30,999 nucleotides of DNA. Origin: Plantago elongata. Its lineage: Eukaryota > Streptophyta > Magnoliopsida > Lamiales > Plantaginaceae. The stretch lies in contig JAYMSP010001548.1 in NCBI GenBank assembly GCA_036897095.1, forward strand, positions 1 to 30,999, in the 5' to 3' direction. Each line of letters opens with the position of its first letter. The stretch's first letter is position 1. The notes beneath the pieces were generated by a model. The model was not told the origin of the DNA, searched no databases, and saw nothing but the letters and a program-made list of their open reading frames with translations. Positions 10,801 through 20,576 of the stretch are shown here, piece after piece. The position numbers and the translations under genes are program-made.

Positions 10801-13800
10801 ACTCAGCATTCACCAGACCATACACTTTTTCCATGTCTTTAGAAGAAGCATACAAGCTTATCTCGTTCTGATCAACATTGACTTCGACTCCTATGCGTTC
10901 ATCTTCACATAAGGTTTTAATACAAGAAACAAGATGGCGCACGTTTACATTGAACTTCCCACAAAATCTCTTCAGGAGTACACTTCCAAATCCCGTTAAA
11001 ATCCTCCTTTGCAATTGTACATTGCCCATAGTCAAGTAATCAAAAACGGGAGGAGGTGTAAGTTTTTGGAAAAATTCAAAATTACATGCCGTAACACAAA
11101 CCAGATACTCATTCACCACTGAGAGAATTTCACTGAAAACCACCCAAGGTGGCCTTTCACCAAAATTCAACAGAGAACAAGAAGGGTGCAGCTTCACATG
11201 CTTCCCAGATGATGCCACCTCATAACCAAGCTGGTCATATCCAGAGTATATAGCAACATTTTCCGCCAAACAAGTGAGGATGATATTTTGCAGAGTCCTG
11301 TCATGCTCAGAGCGTCGTTGGGGATTCCAGCACCAATAGTTTGGCACGATCATATTGAGTTCATTCTGAAGGCATGCTTCCATTTCTCGCACAGTGTCCT
11401 GGCATCTCTTCATAGATTTGGCATTAATACTATTATCCCAACACCATTTCTTTCGATTTGCCCACGGCTCTGCCTCCCAGTCCTTGTAAACTGAGAGCAA
11501 TGTGAAGAGGTCACCATTAGGATGGCAAAATTTTACCTTAATGCGATCAGATTTCAACTTCTCTTCCTCCGTCCCAACTCTACAAAAAATACTACTGGAA
11601 TTTGCCATAACTGCCGCTAGAACAAGACCCTCCTTCCCCAATCGGTGGCGGAAACACCGGAGAATCATCTTACCAAGCCGGGGCTCAATACCCAACTTCA
11701 CCATTTCCCAGCCCTCTGAAGTTAATTCATATACATCACCCCTCACTACAACAGCTCCTAACTGAATGAGATTTCTGATGGCCATATCAATAGCTCGGAC
11801 ACTAGGTGAGTCCACAAAGTCGAAACTCTGAACATTCTTGATTCCCAAAGCAAGAATTCTCAAAACTGCTACACCAAGGTGAACCTTGCGAATTTCTGGT
11901 TCTTGATGTGGTGTCATCAAACCAAAATCATCTTCTGTGTACAGTCTATAGCATGTCCCAGGTTCAGTTCTCCCAGCACGACCAGAGCGTTGATTAGCTG
12001 AGCTCTTGCTGATCCTGCACACCCTTAACACATTCATGCCCGTTGCAGGTTCAAATTTACTATCTTTTGCCATGCCAGAATCAACAACATACTTGATACC
12101 TGGAATTGTTAGTGATGTCTCAGCGACATTTGTTGCGAATATAACTTTTCTCTCTCGATTACCGGTCAAAAAAACCTTCTGTTGATCGTCAAAGGAAAGC
12201 TTCCCATGCAAAGGTAATGCAATGGCAGGGGAAGCTCGGCACTTCACAGACGCTTGAAATTTCTCACATGCCCATTCTACTTCCGTCTGAGAGGTCAAAA
12301 AGGCAAGGATGTTACCGCTCTTCTTGGTTTCATGAATCTCAGTAGCTATCCTCACAACATCAGACACATAGGAAGGGATTAATTTGGAAGCAGAAAACCC
12401 CTGAGATTCACAAGGTACATATTTGATGTCAACCGGGAAGTTTCTTCCCACCACACTTACAGTATTGCATCCACAAAAGTAGTCAGCAAATTGAGCAGCA
12501 TCAGCAGTTGCAGACATAATTATAAGCCTGAGTTCAGGCCTCTGACAGAGTAGATCTCTTAACAATGCAAGGAGGAGATCTGTGTTTAAGCTTCTTTCAT
12601 GAGCCTCGTCAACAATAATGCAGGAGACACCAGATAGCAGCTTGTCACTCATATAGTGCCGTAAGAGACAGTGGTCCGTCATAAATATCACCTTTGATTC
12701 GAACTCCTGAAATGATGAATATGATGCATGACAGGAAACTAAATAGCATCCAGAGCTTTCGTCATTAACCCTTTCTGCCAATGACATGGCAGCCAGTTTA
12801 CGGGGCTGAGTGCAGATAATAGAATCCTGGCCACAAACTCCAGAATCAGCAAGAAACTGAACCAACTGTGTGCTTTTGCCTGAACCAGTTTCTCCTATCA
12901 GCACCGTTACCTGTAAAATTCAAATCCACTTATCTAAACTGTGGCTTAAAAAAAATTAAAAAACAAATACTAAGAAGAGAGAACTTAACAAGCTCGGTAG
13001 CATTTCAAAAATAAATAAAATAAAACAACGTATAGCTCTTAGAAACAGCAACCAATATAGCAACATCTACTCATCAGGTGCATACTAGTCAACGGATGAT
13101 AACCAACTATAGAACACATTCATGCGCCGAAATGTAGAAATCCCCACCCCCAACAGTGCCTCCCACATTACCTTAGATTAGCTAACTACAATTTAGGAAT
13201 AACTGGTTTACAAAGACTAAAGCAGGCAGGTGCATACTAGTCAACGGATGATAAGCAACTATAGAACACATTCATGCGCCGAAATGTAGAAATCCCCACC
13301 CCTAACAGTGCCTCCCACGTTACCTTAAATTAGCTAACTACTATTTAGGAATAACTGGTTTACAAAGACTAATGCAAGCAGGTGCATACTAGTCAACGGA
13401 TGATAACCAACTATAGAACACATTCATGCGCCGAAATCTAGAAATCCCCACCCCCAACAGTGTCTCCCACATTACCTTAAATTAGCTAACTACTAGTATT
13501 TAGGAATAACTTGTTTACAAAGACTAATGCAGACAAAACAAGTTCGTAACTTAAACCGTGATAATTCGAGGAGAAAGAACTCTAGGCACACAATCACAAC
13601 CTAGGTTACTTAAACTTAGCAAACAATATGACCTAACATCCAAAAGAGACCGACGGAGCATATCAAATTCAACAAAAGCAATCTCAATGTACAAAAAAAA
13701 CCAAAAAAAAAAAAAAAAAAGTTACCTGTTGGCTGAGTATTTGTTTCAGAATATCCTGCCTGTATGCATAGATAGGCAGCCCATCATCCAGCCTTCTAAA

Positions 13801-14547
13801 CTCCCTCTTAATGAACGAGTACACCTTATCCCACCCCATTTTTCCATTCCCAAATTCGAAAATCGGGAAAACCCCTTCACCTCTCCCCTGATACTCCAAA
13901 TAATTACGAATCGACCTCACACCTGCCTCAAACTCATATATCCTCTTCTGCACCAGCTCCTTCTCCTTCACCAACCCCTCCTTCCTCCTCGTCAGCTCAT
14001 TAAACACCGGTACCGAATTCGGCTTCCTCAACAAAACCGAAAACCTCTGAATCTCATCTAACAGACTCCTCACCTTCCCATACCACTTACCCACCAACTC
14101 CCCCGCCATCAAATTCAACTTCTCCATAAACACACGCCTCAATCGATCATCCAACTCCACCTGATCCGACGGCACCTGCACATTACAGCTCAACCTCGGA
14201 AAGAAATCAAGCTCGTTATCCCCCAGCTTGATCTCCCACAGCTGCGCCATCGTCTCCCTCGCCTCACTCCACTGCTCGTAAACCAACTCCAACGCCATGA
14301 ACTCGTTGAAATTAACCGGCGAGCCTTTAACTCGCCAATTCTCCGGCTGGAAATTAAGGTCGTTTACAATACACCTAGCTTCGGAATTGTCAATTTTCCG
14401 ACGACCGTAGAGGCCTATGACGAAATTGGGGCGGGGCCTGGGTGGTCGATTGCGGTCGTCATGAAGGAAGTTTGGTCTCAGACGAAGCTCAGGCGGCACT
14501 CGGTAGCGGGATCCGACGGTGGCGGCTGGAGATTTGGGCCGTATCAT
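7819..14547 (-). CDS. ATP-dependent RNA helicase with RBR ubiquitin-ligase module (DEAH11/DEAH12 type)
   Basis: Three exons, read on the minus strand: 14547-13726 (274 codons), 12910-9760 and 9026-7819, giving 1726 aa; phases agree at both junctions. Residues 1-274 form a basic N-terminal region. The helicase core follows, with motif I GETGSGKST (280-288), DEAH (375-378), SAT (407-409) and motif VI QRSGRAGR (581-588), then the helicase-associated and OB-fold regions. After a long middle part comes a RING1-IBR-RING2 unit: RING1 from C1517, IBR about 1585-1650, RING2 from C1676. The RING2 CNH motif has the candidate catalytic Cys at C1689. The architecture and near-full length match Arabidopsis DEAH11/DEAH12 (about 1780 aa, annotated as plastid-targeted by prediction). 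All key helicase and RBR residues are present, so both activities are plausible. The cellular role of the family is poorly known. Confidence 0.92.
9027..9759 (-). other. Intron 2 of the DEAH-RBR gene
   Basis: A 733-bp intron (minus-strand donor AAAG|GTATCT, acceptor TGCAG|GTGTAG) that splits a Gly codon. If retained, translation would stop at 9644 and the protein would lose the RBR module. On the plus strand the intron carries an open frame of 147 codons (9258-9701) with no recognised domain. Confidence 0.8.
13076..13533. repeat. Minisatellite: three tandem 152-bp units in intron 1 of the DEAH-RBR gene
   Basis: Copies begin at 13076, 13228 and 13380 (period 152 bp; the third has a 3-bp insertion). 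Each starts AGGTGCATACTAGTCAACGG and ends with the same GTTTACAAAGACTAA block. The copies differ at only a handful of positions, so the array is young. It lies wholly within the 815-bp intron 12911-13725. Confidence 0.92.
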
Positions 14548-14700
14548 TGTTTGAGAAAAACCCTAGATAGAGAAAGTGGTGAATTTGGCGTGAAAACGGA
14601 ACACTGAAGAGACTGGTTTGTGCGGGAAATAGTATAGGTAGAGGAAAGGACTATTGTGTGTACGATCAAGAACTACTCCAAATAGCTAATAATATTATAA
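14548..14700 (-). promoter_or_regulatory. 5' flank of the DEAH-RBR gene with telo-box
   Basis: On the plus strand AAACCCTA lies at 14558-14565, 11 bp outside the start codon. The telo-box is frequent near starts of plant genes for RNA and translation factors. No clear TATA box was seen. An AT-rich imperfect palindrome occupies about 14685-14725. Confidence 0.4.
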
Positions 14701-14984
14701 TAATAATTTAATATTATTATCATAAAACTGTTTGGAATAAATAAATTAAAACTGGAGCTTGCTTCTTGTTTGAGAGGTAGAACAGCTTTGGAGTGTGTCT
14801 GAGTGAGTTCTTGGCTACAGGTGAAGGCGATTATATAGAGGTGTGGTATTCAATTCTTTTCCCCTCATTCTTTGGTCAAAATATATTTCATTTCCAAATT
14901 TATGTTATTTCTATAGATTTTGTTCAAAGTTTGTAATATTGAGTAAATAAATTGACGATGTACTTTCATTAAAAATACATTTTA

Positions 14985-16315
14985 TCTTTAACTGTATGAA
15001 GCAGTTCAAGATTCAGTTACGACTGGAAGGTTGAGGTTATTGAATAGTGTGTTGTTGTTGTCGGTTCTTGTTGTAGTTGACGGTTTTGGGGTGGAATATT
15101 AGTAGAGGTCCTAGTTAGTTTTGTTTGATTTGTGACTTTCACGTCGACGTGTAAAGGTAGTGTACTTTATGAGATTTATGCGTTTTTTGGAGTAAATGTT
15201 ATTTACTGAATTTAAGAATGTTTGTCATTGGTCAACAGAGTTGAGATAACTTAATAAGTGTAAGTTGATTTCATTTGATTTGTTACTTTTAGGGTTTGAC
15301 GTGTACAAAATAGTTTACTTTATGAGACATTTACGTCTTTTGAGATGAATGTTATTAATAAAATTTTGGAATTAGTGGTATTAGTCAACGAGGGGTTGAG
15401 ATAATTAAAAAGGTGTATGTTGTTATAATTGATTCATGTGATAGTTGACGATTTGGAATAAATTATTTACTTCAATATGACTTGTTATGTTAACGTCATA
15501 AAGGTAGTTTACTTTATGTAGATTGTATGAATTTCGATGTAAATATACTTTTATGAGAGCTTCAAATGGACATGTGTCAATAGTCACCGAAAAAGATGTC
15601 TTGTCTTTAACCGTGTGAACCAGTTCAAGATTTAGTTACGAGGAGGCTGGAAGGTTGAGATGATTGAATAGTGTGTGTTGTTGTTGTCTGTTCTTGTTAT
15701 ATTATAGTTGACAGTTTGGGGTGGAATAGTTAGTTGGGGCCCAGTTAGTTTCGTTTGATTTGTTACTTTCACGGTTCAACGTGTATAAGTAATGTGCTTT
15801 CTGAGATTTATGCATCTTTCGGAGTAAATGTTGTTTATAGAATTTAAGAATGTGTTTCATTAGTCAACGAGGGTTGAAATAACTTAAAAAGTGTATTTTA
15901 TTTCATTTGTTTGTTACTTTTAGGATTCAACGTGTACAAAATAGGTTACTTTATGAAATTTTTGCGTCTTTTGGAGTGAATGCTATTAATAAAATTTATG
16001 TGTGGCATTAGTCAACGAGAGGTTGAGATAATTAAAAAGGTGTATGTTGTTATAATTTATTAATGCGATTGTTGACGATTTGGAACGAATAATTTACTTA
16101 ATATGAGTTGTTATGTTTGACGATATTAATGTAGTTTACTTTATGTAGATTGTATGAATTTCGATGTGAATATAAATTTATGAGAGCTTGAAATGGACAC
16201 GTGTCAATCGTCACCGAAAAAAGACATCTTGAACTTCGTAATCTAGTTCATGTCTACTTACACGAAGATTGAAATAAGTGAAAAGTGTATGTTGTTATTA
16301 TCAATTCTTGCTAAA
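14985..16315. repeat. Higher-order tandem repeat, about 630-bp unit (two copies and a partial third)
   Basis: A unit beginning with CAGTTCAAGATT and a GTTGTTGTTG run recurs at about 14990, 15610 and (degenerate) 16230. Within each unit a sub-motif (GTACTTTATGAGATTTATGCG or variant, followed by AGTCAACGAGGGTTGAGAT) occurs two to three times. Anchors fall at 15161, 15314, 15508 and then 15793, 15945, 16135, so matching sub-units lie 627-632 bp apart. The order of sub-units is conserved between large copies. Copies are diverged (roughly 80-85% by eye) and carry no open frame. Confidence 0.8.
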
Positions 16316-18008
16316 CGTCAAGACACTTTTTAACATATTACAATAAACTCTTTAAATAATTGAAGGGTTTTGTGACATGTTAAAAGTATACGAGTTTTAA
16401 CATTTGCAAATGGAGGTTTAAAAAATAATTGGACCACTAATAATTTCAATAAATAAATGATGTGTTGTAATTTGTTAAAAAAAATATCGTTGTGTTTATT
16501 AAAAAATGCTATGCGTTTAAAATTCCTGTTGTTTAATTAGGTAAGCTACAATATCTTTCATGCATCAATTTACATGTGATGCAAATGCTAAATGAAAAAT
16601 GTGTCCATAATATATAATTATTTCCTCATATATTAGTAAATTATAAGTTATGTAATTTTCATACGATTTGAGTTATTTGAATTCTAGTGGATATTATTAT
16701 ACGGCTTTGAAGGAAACCTCACACTAATTTTTTTGTGCATTAAAGGAAATTTTGTCCATATTTTATTGCAAAATGCAAAGTCATCGACCTTGAAAGATAA
16801 ATGACTTTTTGTATAACCTCAAGTATATGTTTTCCGAAGAGTGTATATAAATGTGTAGGAATTATGGAGGTAACATCTTATTTGTTATGGAGAAGGGTGG
16901 CCAAGTAATTAACTGAGAGGAGTAATTTCTAAATAAGAGAGAAGAGTAGGGATCACATCATAAAATTCCACTCTACTAAGATAGTTGTTCGTGTCAACCA
17001 CGCGTCTTATTCCTTTGTATTTGACATGTTCCTAGTTCTCCTTCCTCTCATTAGTATGGTCCTCGGGTTTGGACTTCAAATTAAATTTGTAGTCAAAATT
17101 CCTAAAGTTTGTAATGCAATTGAGTATGCTACATTTGTCGTTAAGATAACTTCGTAATCAGTTGCATACAGCTGATCGTAAAAAAATTAAATTTAAAATA
17201 TGAAATTAAATGGTGAAAGTATATTTTTATTTTAAGTGAATAATAAACTTTTAATGTGATTAAATTTGTAACTGTGCTTTTTGACTCAATCTTACGTTAT
17301 AAACTATTATTATACATTACAACGCACTCTAGAAAACACAAGCATAATTCATTATATAATAATAAACTATCTATGTAGTTCAATTATTATGAGATTATGT
17401 TATATAGAACTAGAACATACGTGACACACTAAGCGTGTGAAGCTGTGTATTTTAATTTTATTTTATGCTTCACTAAGTTATATTTGTTCTGCCTCGATAT
17501 AATTATGCCGAAATCTATGTAAACTCATGATTTATTGTTAATGTTATAAACATGTAAATATACAGAAGATAAGAATGATATTGGAAAATTTATCATTCAC
17601 AATCACAACCAAAAGATTAATGTTTACACATTTTCTAATTTTAGATAACAATATATATATTAGTTGAAGAAGAAAAGTATAATATTCGAAAATGAATCAT
17701 TCACAATCGCGGCGAAAAGTTAACGTTTATTTATAGTCTGATCTTAGCATTGACTATGTAAAGATTTTTGTGTATAAATCATTTCTCATCTTTGTGTGTA
17801 TAAAATTTGTTTTCGATGGAAGGATATGGGAGCAGAGAAAGATTGGAGGAAATGAGGAGAAGAAGAAGAAGAAAGAGAACGAGTGGTCTAGACGTCTGAG
17901 ATTGAATGATAGTGTAAATGGATCAGATATGATGGTTCAAATGGAGAGAGTGAGAACATATTTACATGCCTTGAATGAAATTTGTACTATAAAATAGTCA
18001 ATTGGGCA
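16316..18008. other. AT-rich gene-free DNA
   Basis: No recognisable gene. A pair of about 104-bp diverged direct repeats lies at roughly 17565-17745 (shared ATTCACAATC at 17595 and 17699). A 75-codon open frame at 17770-17997 is Lys/Glu-rich because of a purine run and matches nothing I recognise. Confidence 0.5.
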
Positions 18009-18338
18009 AAAATTGGAATCAAATTGAATTTTTCCACGCTCTCTTGTTTTATTGTCATTACTTTGAATTAAAATATTAAATTTTAGAAAATTATTAATTA
18101 GTGGTTTTTATTCTTAAAATTGGAAGCAAATTGAAATTTTCCACACCTCATGATGTAAATATATCATTACTTGGAATAATAATATTAAATTATAGAAAAT
18201 TATTAATTAGTGGTTTTAATTCTTAAAATTTGAAGCAAATTGAATTTTCCAACGCGTTCATGTTGTATTATATCATTATATATTAGATTAAAATATTAAA
18301 TTTATAAAAAATATATTAATTAATGGTTGTAATTCTTA
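18009..18338. repeat. Tandem repeat, about 109-bp unit, three copies
   Basis: Copies begin at 18009, 18116 and 18225 with AAAATTGGAANCAAATTG or a close variant and contain AAAATTATTAATTAGTGG. The array directly adjoins the element at 18359-19533. Confidence 0.85.
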
Positions 18339-18358
18339 GTCAAACATTCACTATTGGG

Positions 18359-19533
18359 TCAATTACATATAGACCCCCTGCATTTTTCTCCAATTACAAA
18401 TTCATCCCCATTGTTTAAACAATTATATATACACCCAATTTTAAATTTCGGCATTGACTCCGGCTCCAACGTGTCAATCAGTGTTGATTTGAACATGATT
18501 CGGCATATATATATGTGGACTTTTTAGATTAAAAAAAATACAATTTATTCTATTTTCTTTTCATCTTCTTCTTCCTCCATCACTTCTTCCTCCTCCATCT
18601 CTTATTCTTCCTCTCCAACAACAACCTCAACCAATAACAACAACCATTCCGCCACCCATCCGGCCATCACCACCTCCATCTAACAACCACCATTACACGA
18701 ATTTGTAAAAAAAAATTAGTTTCCATTGGAGGCCCAATTTAAAAGCTTTATTGAAGAATTAAGGCGTCAACGACTCCCAACTGAGCTATTCACTAGCTCA
18801 AACTGCTCCGGTCGCCGGAGCTCCGTTTAGGGCTGCAAAACAACCCCAAACGGAGATGTCGACAGCTCCGACGAAGGATCCATTAGAGCTATCGCCAAAG
18901 CTATTGAACGGCTCCGGTTGAAGCTTAAAATATAGCTCCAACCAGAGAAGATTAGTTCTTTTATGGGCTGTTTATGCCCTAATTGGAGTCTCCAACCATT
19001 GAAGATCCATTTCATATTCAAGCTCATGAAATGGGTCTTCAATGGAGTTTTTTTTTTTAATTTTTTCAATGTGATATTGCAATTTTGTGGATTAATCATA
19101 TTGAAATTTAAAAGGATTGTTTTGCAATAATGTTTGGATTAATCTATCAAAGTAAATTTTATATTGGGGTGATTTTTAATTTTTTTGGTCAATTTTGTAA
19201 ATTGTCAAACTTAAGTATCAAATATGTGAAGTATAAATATAGAGAATATGTTATGTTTTATTTGTTTATTAATTAACTAACAAGTCTAATAAAATTTTAA
19301 ATCAATTACAAACAAACTCAATAAAAATTAATTAATGAATGTGGAATTAATGACATGGCAATCAATGTCATCAATTGGCATGTGCTCCGGCAAAGTGACG
19401 GGCTGGCATCAGCTACGGCGTTGACCAATGGATATAACCAACTTTGAATTGCAGGGGAGAGTTTTGTAATTGTTCAACTGCAGGTATGAATATGTAAAGT
19501 GGGCATCTTAGAGGGGTGGATTTTGTAATTATC
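18359..19533. mobile_element. Putative element with long imperfect inverted ends (Mutator-like?)
   Basis: The left end (18359-18450) and the reverse complement of the right end (about 19440-19533) align over about 90 bp at roughly 60-65% by eye. Each end is built of two to three sub-motifs of the form AATTACAAAN5CCCC spaced about 37 bp apart. Long, sub-repeated inverted ends of this kind suggest a non-autonomous Mutator-like element. Flanking 9-mers match at only 6 of 9 positions, so a target duplication is not established. The inside has pyrimidine-rich and CAA/CCA-rich stretches that could be a captured gene piece, and a GC-richer block full of hairpins. No transposase is visible. Confidence 0.4.
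18782..19045. repeat. Series of stem-loop-forming inverted repeats
   Basis: Six successive, non-overlapping inverted repeats: 18782-18800 (7-bp arms), 18806-18820 (6), 18821-18855 (12, one mismatch), 18916-18943 (10, one mismatch), 18965-18979 (4) and 18996-19045 (20-bp arms, one mismatch, 10-nt loop). The last and the third are too long to be likely by chance. The block is GC-richer than its surroundings. Confidence 0.7.
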
Positions 19534-19960
19534 TGTTACTAATAATAACTATCAATAATGCTTTGTTCTCTTCAACTGCAATTTTCTAAACTAAACTGAA
19601 CTGTTTGAAGTGAACTTAACTATATTACAGTATAAAATATATGCAAAGTTTAGAAAAAGAGTGAGTTTTTCATTAGATATGAAAATTCCGTTTTTTAATT
19701 TAGGGTTTGTGATTTTTATTCAATGTCTATGAGTTTTTACGTACTGTGTGTGGATTTTTATTTAGGGTCGGTGGGTCTTAATGTAAAAGAAAATCAGAAT
19801 TTCCATATATAATGGAAAAATTGTTATTTCTCTAGATTATCTCTAAAACATAATTAATCTAAGCTGAATTGTATTAAACTGAATGAAATATAAATTTACA
19901 GTTAAAGATGAAATAATTTTATTACGTTATACGGGGAATATTTAAAGTAGTTTTCATAAT

Positions 19961-20145
19961 GAGAGGCATTATTGTCATGAATTTAACATTATCCATAAAA
20001 GCAAAATTCATTAATTTTGATAACGAGAGGTGTTATTGTCATGTATTCATCATCATCCATAAAACAAAATTTATTAAAGTAGTTTTTGATAACGAGAGGC
20101 GTTATTGTGATGAATTCATGATCATCATAGAAGTAAAACTTATTA
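19961..20145. repeat. Tandem repeat, 64-69-bp unit, three copies
   Basis: Copies begin at 19961, 20025 and 20094, each with GAGAGGNNTTATTGTNATG and then a CATNATCCATAAAA-like tail. They are moderately diverged. The repeat keeps short frames open on both strands, which explains the apparent small ORFs here. Confidence 0.82.
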
Positions 20146-20499
20146 ATCCTCTTGAATTCGAATATCATCGGTTTGAATAGTGAGTGGGACATGGCGTGGG
20201 ATATTGAGAAGTTGAGTGGAGTACTCGGTTTCAAAAAGTTGGATATACCAGATACTGAAAAGTCAAAAGTCAAAGGAGCATATAGATAATAAAGTGATCA
20301 TAAAACCAAAAAGAAACGGTGCAAATTATACAAAACTGTTGCATTGATATCCAATGGCTTGTCTCAATCTTTGCCAAATGGAATGAACGAACATTCCATT
20401 CCACTTTTAGATTGCTACTCACAGATTCATTCACCTACATTAATTCCTAGATTCAAACTCATTCACCATTTCTTGAATCTTGAATCTTGAATCAATCTC

Positions 20500-20576
20500 C
20501 ACCTCTATAAATAACAATACTAGTCTTATACCAGTTCAATCAGATACGTTACATCGTTAACAGCATATACGTTTTG
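20500..20576 (+). promoter_or_regulatory. TATA box and short leader of the DiT2-like gene
   Basis: TATAAATA is at 20506-20513, 64 bp before the ATG at 20577. A normal start about 30 bp downstream leaves a leader of roughly 35-40 nt. No in-frame ATG lies between the TATA box and 20577, which supports the short N-terminus. Confidence 0.6.

Noticed and set aside
9977..11765. Several plus-strand open frames of 60-103 codons
   Set aside because: All are antisense shadows of the large helicase exon.
17770..17997. 75-codon Lys/Glu-rich open frame
   Set aside because: The composition comes from a purine run, with no homologous motif and no promoter evidence.
18827..19099. 90-codon minus-strand open frame as a gene
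   Set aside because: It coincides with the hairpin block, and its sequence is dictated by the inverted repeats. I recognise no protein family, though a repeat-encoded fragment remains possible.
19959..20273. Open frames on both strands over the 64-69-bp repeats
   Set aside because: They repeat with the DNA unit and are by-products of the tandem array.
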